From positions 3,534,001 through 3,598,000 of the forward strand of contig OZ218954.1 of NCBI GenBank assembly GCA_965112735.1: 64,000 bases of DNA, read 5' to 3'. Source of the stretch: Phaeosaccion multiseriatum (lineage: Eukaryota; Ochrophyta, other classes). Within the stretch, counting starts at the first letter, position 1. Every line of letters begins with the position of its first letter. Below are positions 23,962 to 32,800 of this stretch, piece after piece. The position numbers and the translations under genes were made by a program. The notes below the pieces were generated by a model that worked only from the letters and a program-made list of their open reading frames with translations, did no database searches and had not been told where the DNA came from.

Positions 23962-25998
23962 ATGAACGATTTTGAGGAGGCGCTGGAGCGCATTCAAGAG
24001 TGGCGAGATCGGAGCGAGGGGGGGGTAGGCATTGACGAGCTTTCGCTTTTGCTGGCAGCCGTGCTTTCCACGGTCGACTTTAAGTCGCGCGCTGAGAGAG
24101 AAGGGCCATGGAAGACGAAGGGCCACACCCCCCTTCACGCGCTCGCGATGAGAGATGAAGCCATGGAGGTGCAGATGCGGGGAAGCGTGAAGCTGTTGAA
24201 GGATTGCGGGCTGGACATTAATGCGCAAATAGGAGAAGAGTATGACGAGGGAGAGACTCCACTGACCCTAGCGGCGATGTATGGGCACTTTGGGTTGGTG
24301 CAGGGGCTCGTCGAGGAGGGCGCAGATGTGAACAAAAGTGATAACGAGTCCAATGTGCCCTTGGCTCAAGCTGCGGGTGGTGGCAAGTCCGGGGATTCAG
24401 CTTATCCCACGATCGTGGCTTACCTTTTGAAGCATGAGGCCACGGTGAAGGACAGCTTTGCCTTGCACCGCGCCGCACTATCCGGTTGTCCGGAGTCAGT
24501 GAGCATACTACTCAAGGCCGGGGCCGAGGTAGAGGAAAGACAATGGGATACCACACCAGTCCAGTTCTGCTGTGTGGGGCGGGGCAGGGGCAGCACCAGC
24601 GATAGATTGGAGGCCCTGTCCTTGCTGCTAGAGGCAGGAGCTGATTTGAACGTGAAGGACCAGTTCGGCTGCTCTCTCATGCACAAGGCCGCTTCTGCCG
24701 GGCACGGTGAACTCATCGACGACCTCTTCCGTCGAGGGCTGGCGGTGGACGCGAAGGACTCTGATCAGCGCACTCCTCTGCACTTCGCTGTTAGGAACGG
24801 TAATTCCTCAAGTGTGAAGGCGCTCATCCGCCTCGGTGCCCCCCTCGACGCTGTTGATTCCGATAAGAGCACGCCACTCCACTTGGCTCTGCAGTTCAAA
24901 AAAATGGACATTGCGGCCGAGCTGATCGACGAAGGAGCTAATGTGAACGCCAAGCGAGACGGCAACATTGCACCCCTTCATCTGGCAGCGGCACGGGGCA
25001 GCATGAGGCTTGCGTACCTCCTGTTGGAGGCTGGGGCTGAGATCGATGCTCTCACTGACGGTGGGAGCAGCCCCTTGATGGTGTGCATATCTATGGCAAA
25101 GGACAACAACGTTTCAGCTCTGCTTCGGCGTGGATGGTTGTACCGGCCGAGGGAAGGCAGGAGGAAGGTGACGGCACTGCTACTAGAAGTGGGCGCTGCA
25201 GTCAGCAAGCCAGTCATGGCCTTGGTGGGCGAGAGCGATTGTGGGGATGTCGTTGCCGCATCTTTGAGCGAAGAACGAGGGGCCCGACATGCTTCTGATC
25301 GTGTTTGCAATACTATAGCTGGACACATCTCCAGCTCTGCCTACTCTGAGGCCGCCAAGGAGGGCCGTGTGGTGAGAGTGCGCTTGGTAGACAGGACGAC
25401 AGGGAAGAGGAAGGAGACGCAGTACACACTGAGCATACCTCTGATGGAGCTGCTGATGGGCAAGGCGAGAGGGAGGCGACGAGAAGAGGGAGGGAGCTCT
25501 GACGACTCGGACAGAGACGACACGGCCACAGGCAGTTTTCGCACCATGCTGGACCCGGCGGGGCGTGGCTTCATGGGCATCAAGGGCAAGGCCAAGGACG
25601 AGGTGGAGATGACGTTTGACGGAGTGGACTTTACCGAGGAGGGCTTTGCAGCTGTGGTGCAGTTCGTCACGACGGGTAGCGTCAAGAGCCTGCTTACCCG
25701 AGGGCGCCATGGGCAGATGAGCAGTAGCACCAGCTCCGAGACGGCCGGTGGCGGCGGCGACAGAAGAGGTGGTGGGAGTAATAGTGAGGAAGCATTAGGA
25801 GAGAGGAAGAGGGAGCGCGTGAAGCTGTTTGACGATCTGAGAGCGGAGCAGGCTCTGCAGGCAGCGGACTTCTTCTGTATCGAGGCCATGTCGAGGGAGG
25901 TGAAGGCGCTCATGACTCTGTACGGCTTCGAGCTGGGCAAGGGGGGGGAGGAAGGGGAGCCACCGAGGAAGCGAAGCAGAGAAGGCCTCCAATCGTAG
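23962..25998 (+). CDS. Ankyrin-repeat/BTB-like protein, tandem copy 2
   Basis: Single-exon, 678 residues, same architecture as copy 1. The first ~225 residues are virtually identical to copy 3. It is mosaic: LNVKDQFGCSLMHKAASAGH matches the distant copy 4, where copies 1 and 3 have DEVGRKS/DEVRHKS. The C-terminal insert, GRHGQMSSSTSSETAGGGGD through NSEEALGERK, is nearly identical to copy 5, where copies 1 and 3 read GSHGPMSSSSSSETVGGGD. This suggests conversion between tandem and dispersed copies. Function is unknown; a scaffold or E3-ligase adaptor is plausible from the domains. Confidence 0.85.
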   Translation: MNDFEEALERIQEWRDRSEGGVGIDELSLLLAAVLSTVDFKSRAEREGPWKTKGHTPLHALAMRDEAMEVQMRGSVKLLKDCGLDINAQIGEEYDEGETPLTLAAMYGHFGLVQGLVEEGADVNKSDNESNVPLAQAAGGGKSGDSAYPTIVAYLLKHEATVKDSFALHRAALSGCPESVSILLKAGAEVEERQWDTTPVQFCCVGRGRGSTSDRLEALSLLLEAGADLNVKDQFGCSLMHKAASAGHGELIDDLFRRGLAVDAKDSDQRTPLHFAVRNGNSSSVKALIRLGAPLDAVDSDKSTPLHLALQFKKMDIAAELIDEGANVNAKRDGNIAPLHLAAARGSMRLAYLLLEAGAEIDALTDGGSSPLMVCISMAKDNNVSALLRRGWLYRPREGRRKVTALLLEVGAAVSKPVMALVGESDCGDVVAASLSEERGARHASDRVCNTIAGHISSSAYSEAAKEGRVVRVRLVDRTTGKRKETQYTLSIPLMELLMGKARGRRREEGGSSDDSDRDDTATGSFRTMLDPAGRGFMGIKGKAKDEVEMTFDGVDFTEEGFAAVVQFVTTGSVKSLLTRGRHGQMSSSTSSETAGGGGDRRGGGSNSEEALGERKRERVKLFDDLRAEQALQAADFFCIEAMSREVKALMTLYGFELGKGGEEGEPPRKRSREGLQS

Positions 25999-27125
25999 CT
26001 CTGTGACCCTTTCCTCTCCAGCCGAGAGGAGTAGGGGAGCAGTGCTTTCCAGCCCTGACAGCCAACACCATCAATACTGTAACTGTATTTTGAGACGCCA
26101 TCCAGAAGGACCGGTGACTGACTGAGAGGTTTGTTTTCCTGATTCAAACAAACGAATCAGGCCCGACAAGAGAAATGCATTCATCATGAACCCGTCCGAA
26201 GAGGAAGGGCAAGAGAGAAGAGGAAGAGGTCCATTGATATGCATGCGTGCGTACGCTTACGTATACCCCACCCAACCCCGAGCCCGAGCCTAAGCACACT
26301 GTGGGAGCGAAAATAATAGAAAAGCAACTCGAGACCCCCTTCGAAAGACTTTGGAGCAGCAGCAGAGGGGAGAGCCTAACCTCCCCTCGCACCTCCAATC
26401 TCAACCCCTGATACACTACACTATCCGCTATCCGCTATCGCCGGCGCCAGCCGGCGCGCTATCCCCCGGGTGCCCAAGTAGCGCGGTAGCTGCCTAAAAG
26501 TAAAAAAACTCTTTCACCCCCCCATTTTTTTTTTTGAATTTGTCTTGGTAGTAAGTACTAGTATCTTCCTCCGGCAACGGCAGCTCCCCCACCACTACCT
26601 CTGTCCCCCCCTCTGCTGTGTTTGTTGCCACAGAGCCTCCTACGCCCGCCGCTAGACCTCAACAGGAGAGGCGCACAGCTCCTGCTCCGGACCGCCGCTC
26701 TCGCCCAGCACGCTCTTCACCAGAGCTCAGTCACCCCTAAGGGGGGGTGGATAAATTGTTCGTGGGCACACGGACGCCACCTGCATCAGTCAGGGCATAG
26801 GCCAGCGGGGCACTCGACCAGTGCACCTTTCTGCCGCTGCCCACGGATCTCGGCGCTCCAACGCAGCCAGAGGCACGTCGGGCCGCGGACGCCACGGCTC
26901 GCGCCGCACCAGCGCCTACGTAGCCTTCACGGCTCTTCTCGGAAGCGGGTCTTCTACTCTAGCGCGGTGTGTGAGACACAAGCGGCAAAGGTGGGCTGAA
27001 TCACAGATACACAAGTAACCTGCCCTCCAAGTGGCGTAACCTGAGACACAAGCGGCAAAGGTGGGCTAAATCACAGATACACAAATCGCCTGCCCCCCAT
27101 CTCACGCGGCGTAACCTGTATAGGT
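25999..27125. other. Inter-unit region 2 of the ankyrin array
   Basis: Same arrangement as 22835-23961, displaced by 3164 bp and almost identical: 3' flank, partial MITE relative from 26401, and leader with 70-bp direct repeat. The few differences include CCATCCAGAAGGACC for CCATCCAGGAGGACG and single bases near 26470. Confidence 0.75.
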
Positions 27126-29153
27126 ATGAACGATTTTGAGGAGGCGCTGGAGCGCATTCAAGAGTGGCGAGATCGGAGCGAGGGGGGGGTAGGCATTGAC
27201 GAGCTTTCGCTTTTGCTGGCAGCCGTGCTTTCCACGGTCGACTTTAAGTCGCGCGCTGAGAGAGAAGGGCCATGGAAGACGAAGGGCCACACCCCCCTTC
27301 ACGCGCTCGCGATGAGAGATGAAGCCATGGAGGTGCAGATGCGGGGAAGCGTGAAGCTGTTGAAGGATTGCGGGCTGGACATTAATGCGCAAATAGGAGA
27401 AGAGTATGACGAGGGAGAGACTCCACTGACCCTAGCGGCGATGTATGGGCACTTTGGGTTGGTGCAGGGGCTCGTCGAGGAGGGCGCAGATGTGAACAAA
27501 AGTGATAACGAGTCCAATGTGCCCTTGGCTCAAGCTGCGGGTGGTGGCAAGTCCGGGGATTCAGCTTATCCCACGATCGTGGCTTACCTTTTGAAGCATG
27601 AGGCCACGGTGAAGGACAGCTTTGCCTTGCACCGCGCCGCACTATCCGGTTGTCCGGAGTCAGTGAGCATACTACTCAAGGCCGGGGCCGAGGTAGAGGA
27701 AAGACAATGGGATACCACACCAGTCCAGTTCTGCTGTGCGGGGCGGGGCAGGGGCAGCACCAGCGATAGATTGGAGGCCCTGTCCTTGCTGCTAGAGGCA
27801 GGAGCTGATTTGAACGTAAAGGACGAGGTCCGTCACAAGTCTCTCATGCACAGCGCCGCTTCTGCCGGGCACGGTGAACTCATCGACGACCTCTTCCGTC
27901 GAGGGCTGGCGGTGGACGCGAAGGACTCTGATCAGCGCACTCCTCTGCACTTCGCTGTTAGGAACGGTAATTCCTCAAGTGTGAAGGCGCTCATCCGCCT
28001 CGGTGCCCCCCTCGACGCTGTTGATTCCGATAAGAGCACGCCACTCCACTTGGCTCTGCAGTTCAAAAAAATGGACATTGCGGCCGAGCTGATCGACGCA
28101 GGAGCTAATGTGAACGCCAAGGGAGACGGCAACATTGCACCCCTTCATCTGGCAGCGGCATGGGGCAGCATGAGGCTTGTGTACCTTCTGTTGGAGGCTG
28201 GGGCTGAGATCGATGCTCTCACTGACGGTGGGAGCAGCCCCTTGATGGTGTGCATATCTATGGCAAAGGACAACAACGTTTCAGCTCTGGTTCGGCGTGG
28301 AGGGTTGTACCGGTTGAAAAAAGGCAGGAGGAAGGTGACGGCACTGCTACTAGAAGTGGGCGCTGCAGTCAGCAAGCCAGTCATGGCCTTGGTGGGCGAG
28401 AGCGATTGTGGGGATGTCGTTGCCGCATCTTTGAGCGAAGAACGAGGGGCCCGACATGCTTCTGATCGTGTTTGCAATACTATAGCTGGACACATCTCCA
28501 GCTCTGCCTACTCTGAGGCCGCCAAGGAGGGCCGTGTGGTGAGAGTGCGCTTGGTAGACAGGACGACAGGGAAGAGGAAGGAGACGCAGTACACACTGAG
28601 CATACCTCTGATGGAGCTGCTGATGGGCAAGGCGAGAGGGAGGCGACGAGAAGAGGGAGGGAGCTCTGACGACTCGGACAGAGACGACACGGCCACAGGC
28701 AGTTTTCGCACCATGCTGGACCCGGCGGGGCGTGGCTTCATGGGCATCAAGGGCAAGGCCAAGGACGAGGTGGAGGTGACATTTGACGGAGTGGACTTTA
28801 CCGAGGAGGGCTTTGCAGCTGTGGTGCAGTTCGTCACGACGGGTAGCGTCAAGAGCCTGCTTACCCGAGGGAGCCATGGGCCGATGAGCAGCAGCAGCAG
28901 CTCCGAGACGGTCGGCGGCGGTGACCGAAGAGACGATGGAAGTGAGGCAGCAGGAGGGAGGAAGAGGCACCGCGGGAAGCTGTTTGACGAGGTGAAGGCG
29001 AAGCAGGCTCTGCAGGCAGCGGGCTTCTTCTGCATCGAGGCCATGTCGAGGGAGGTGAAGGCGCTCATGACTCTGTACGGCTTCGAGCTGGCCAAGGGGG
29101 GGGAGGAAGAGGAGCCACCGAGGAAGCGAAGCAGAGAAGGCCTCCAATCGTAG
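27126..29153 (+). CDS. Ankyrin-repeat/BTB-like protein, tandem copy 3
   Basis: Single-exon, 675 residues. The N-terminal part is identical or nearly so to copy 2; the C-terminal insert (GSHGPMSSSSSSETVGGGD, then GGRKRHRGKLFDEVKAKQAL) follows copy 1. Local private changes include VRRGGLYRLKKGRRK where copies 1 and 2 have RGWLYR. The reading frame is intact and ends in PPRKRSREGLQS. Conserved frame length in all three tandem genes despite many substitutions suggests that they are expressed and constrained, though this is not proof. Confidence 0.85.
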   Translation: MNDFEEALERIQEWRDRSEGGVGIDELSLLLAAVLSTVDFKSRAEREGPWKTKGHTPLHALAMRDEAMEVQMRGSVKLLKDCGLDINAQIGEEYDEGETPLTLAAMYGHFGLVQGLVEEGADVNKSDNESNVPLAQAAGGGKSGDSAYPTIVAYLLKHEATVKDSFALHRAALSGCPESVSILLKAGAEVEERQWDTTPVQFCCAGRGRGSTSDRLEALSLLLEAGADLNVKDEVRHKSLMHSAASAGHGELIDDLFRRGLAVDAKDSDQRTPLHFAVRNGNSSSVKALIRLGAPLDAVDSDKSTPLHLALQFKKMDIAAELIDAGANVNAKGDGNIAPLHLAAAWGSMRLVYLLLEAGAEIDALTDGGSSPLMVCISMAKDNNVSALVRRGGLYRLKKGRRKVTALLLEVGAAVSKPVMALVGESDCGDVVAASLSEERGARHASDRVCNTIAGHISSSAYSEAAKEGRVVRVRLVDRTTGKRKETQYTLSIPLMELLMGKARGRRREEGGSSDDSDRDDTATGSFRTMLDPAGRGFMGIKGKAKDEVEVTFDGVDFTEEGFAAVVQFVTTGSVKSLLTRGSHGPMSSSSSSETVGGGDRRDDGSEAAGGRKRHRGKLFDEVKAKQALQAAGFFCIEAMSREVKALMTLYGFELAKGGEEEEPPRKRSREGLQS

Positions 29154-29843
29154 CTCTGTGACCCTTTCCTCTCCAGCCGAGAGGAGTAGGGGAGCAGTGC
29201 TTTCCAGCCCTGACAGCCAACACCATCAATGCTGTAACTGTATTTTGAGACGCCATCCAGGAGGACGGGTGACTGACTGAGCTGTTTGTTTTCGTGGTGC
29301 AAGCAAACGAATCAGGCCCGACAAGAGAAATGCATTCATCACGAACCCGTCCGAAGAGGAAGGGCAAGAGAGAAGAGGAAGAGGTCCATTGATATGTATG
29401 CGTGCGTACGCTTACGAATACCACACCCAACCCCGAGCCCCCTTCGAAAGACTTTGGACCAGCAGCGAGCCTAAGCACACTGTGGGAGCGAAAATAATAG
29501 AAAAGCAACAACGAAAGACTTTGGACCAGCAGCAGAGGGGAGAGCCTAACGTCCCCTCGCACCTCCAATCCCTTGCTTCCTCCCTCCCTCCCTCCCTCCC
29601 TCCCTCCCTCCCTCCCTCCCTCCCTCCCTCCCTCCCTCCCTTCCTCCCTCCCTTCCTCCCTCTCTCCCGCTCTCCATCAATCCCTCCATACATCCAAGTA
29701 AATCGCAAGAGCACAGCAAACGCTGACACGAGCACACAAAGGACAACAACAAGAAGAAGAGAAGACGCTTAAAACAAAAACAAAACACAGGAGCAGAAAA
29801 GCAGGCTCCTCCTCCTCCTCCTCCTCCTCCTCTCTTGACCACC
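29154..29843. other. 3' flank of ankyrin array and TCCC repeat
   Basis: 29154-29575 is the conserved 3' flank. Here the segment CGAAAGACTTTGGACCAGCAG is present twice (near 29445 and 29512), a local duplication. 29576-29665 is a (TCCC)n tract. 29700-29843 is A-rich then CTC-rich and adjoins the 3' end of HID1. No gene is seen. Confidence 0.6.
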
Positions 29844-32800
29844 TCATCCCCCCAGCGTAACCTGGAAAAGCCGAATGGATTCTCCGTCAAAGATGGGCAA
29901 CTCCTGATTCCGCACAAAAATCACCCCCCACATAAAGGCTGTGAACCACATCGAAGTGTAGTGGTTGGGTTGATACTTGCGAATGACAATGGGGTGGGGC
30001 ACCGGTAGGAGCCCCACCATGGTAGTGTTGCGTAAGAACTCAACGACGGTGGCCTCGTCTACTGTGGTGCCGGCGCTACAGAGATCGTCGATCTGCGGTA
30101 CGAGGTACTGAAGGAGACGCATAATGGTGTTGAGAGGGAGCTCGGCCTGCACCTGTTGGTGATACAGCAGCAGTTTTCGTTTTGGTGATGTGTCGGGAGG
30201 AGGAGGAGGAGGAGGGCACGGAAGGAGGAGGACCATCAGAACATGCAGCAGTAGCAGCAGCAGCAGCGCTTGGTGATATCTCTATCTCTCTCTATCTCTC
30301 TATCTCCCTCTCCACCTCTCTCTCTTATCTCTCCCTCTATCCCTCTCTCTCCCTCTCTCTGTACTTCTCACACTATCTCTCTCTACCGACACCAACCTGA
30401 CTGAGCCACTCCTCGGTGGGCATGAAGCGTGGTAGTGGCATGGGCGGCTCTACAGAGCCTGCTGCGGCAGTCTGTGATGGAGCTGCTGCATCCTCTGCAC
30501 AGAGACGGAAGAAGAGAGGAGAAGAGGAGAACGAGGAGGGGAGGAGAAGAGGAGGGGGCAGCAGCCAGGGTGAAGGTGAGGGTGAGGGTGAGGGTGAGGG
30601 TGGAGGGGTGAGGGGTGAGGGTGAGGGTGGAGGGGTGAGGGGTGAGGGTGGGGGATGAGGGTGAAGGTGAGGATGAGGTGTGAGGGTGAGGGGTGAAGGG
30701 TGAAGGGTGAGGGTGAGGGCGAGGGTGAGGAGGGTGAGGATGAGGAGGGTGAGCGTGAGTAGGGTAACGGCGAGGAGGTGCAAGGTGAGGGTGAGGGTGA
30801 GAGTGAGGAGGGTCAGGACCAGGGCTGCGCTCCTTACCTTCCGCGCCATCGGCCCCAGCTGCAGCTCCTGCTGCTCCTTCTCCTGCTGGTGGCGGCGGCA
30901 TACTTCTTTCCCCCCCATCTCCTCCTCCTCCTCCTCCTCCGGATGCTGCTGCTGCTGATGCTGATGCCTCACCCGCTGCTACTGCTGCTCGCGCCTGAGC
31001 CACTGCTGTGGCGTGCTCCTGAGCCGCAGAGATGGCCTCGGGAAGAGAGAGAGAGTAGAGACGCTGGAACACCTCCTTGCGGCGGATTATCGCATACACG
31101 AGGTGAGGGTTTCCGATGTACTGCACAAGGAGAGAGAGGGAGAGAGAGAGGGGGGGCAAAGAGAGAGACAGGGGGGGGGGGGGGAGGGGAAGAGGTGACG
31201 TACGGACAGGAAATTGCAAATACGGACCCATTTACTGACTCAATGACGTAAAAAGCCCAAATGGGTTACGTGGGCTCACTCACTGACTCGCTGACTCAAG
31301 GGCTGACTGACGGCCTGCCTGCTTGATGCTTGACGGGCTCAATTGACTCACTCACTCACTCACTCACTCACTCACTCACTCACTCACTCACTCACTCAGA
31401 GAGACTTAGTTGCTGACTGACCTGATACTGTATGATGTTGTTGAACACCTCCATGAGCAGCGAAACGTACACAAGGTTGTTCTCGGAGGCGTACAGAAAG
31501 CGGGGGGAGGTGTAAAGCTCAAACAGGGACACCAGCTTCATCGATGCCACCAGACTGCGTGGGAGGGTGGTTGGATGGGTGTTAGGTGGGTAGGGAGGGG
31601 AGGACCGGAGAGACGGGGGAGGGGGGGGGGGTGAGAGGGGGCGAGAAAGACGAAGGAGAGCCCCACAAACACCGCAAATAAAACAACAAAAATCCCTGGC
31701 ACGATACCATATTCGGCACAATGCCCTTTTACAACCAACAAACCCCTCCCTCCCTCCTTCTCCTCTCCCTCTGTATCACCAACTCCCTCACCTCATGGAC
31801 TTGCAGTAAGGAGAGATGTTGCAAATGACAGTGAGGAAACAGTGGTACAGAGAGCCAAGGCGCTCGTTGCCGGATACAACAAGCTTGTGCAAGGTGAGGA
31901 TGAGGAGGTCGGCCTGAGAGCCCGTGAAGAGGGGGAGATCTACCGCCAGCCGAGAGTTGTAGGGCTACAGTAAGAGAGAGGGGAGGGGAGAGGAGGAAGG
32001 GGATGGAGAAAGGAGGGGAGGGGGGGGGGAGGGGCGGGGAGGGAGGAGAGGGGGGGGTGGGAGAGAGAGAGCAAGAAAGACAGAGGGAAAGAAAGACAGT
32101 GAGAAAGAGAGGGCGAGAGGGACAGAGAGACAGGGAGAAGCAGAGAGACACAGAGTGAGAGAGAGTTAACGTTAGATTTGGCAGAGACAAGATAACATAA
32201 CATTAGATAAGATGATACGGCGCTACGTAATAGTCCTTACCTTATTGAGAGACACCCCGAAGTTCCTCTCCCCGGAGAGCTTAAGGAGGATGAATGTGTT
32301 GATGTGAATGAGGCCCCCCTTGGACACATCTTTGCGGTTGGCGAGCAGAAGGTAGCAGATGGGCACCACCAGGCTGCTCACGTCACACGACTGAGAGGGT
32401 GTCAGGACAGAGGATGTCAGAGAGTGCCAGGACGGGGAGGGGGTGTCAGGACAGTGGATGGGTGTCAGGACAGTGTCAGAAGAGAGGGAGAGAAGACATA
32501 CGAAATCTTAGGTACGCACCTTGAGCAAGTAGCTCGTGAAGACAGGATTCTCCTCCAGAATCTTCCACAGCAACACCAGGAGCTCCTGATAGCTGCTCAC
32601 CTGAGGGAGTTAGTGATACAAAGAAGGGAGCAACGGAGGGAGGGAGCGCAGGAAAAGACTAGTCAGGCGCAGTTCACTGAAGTCCATTTCACCCTTACCC
32701 ATATACCTAAGCCGTCATGCCCTCCCCCTCCCTCCCTCCCTACCCCCTTCCTGCCTCTCTCTCCCCTTGACTCAATCCCTCCCTCCCTCCCTCCCTCCCT

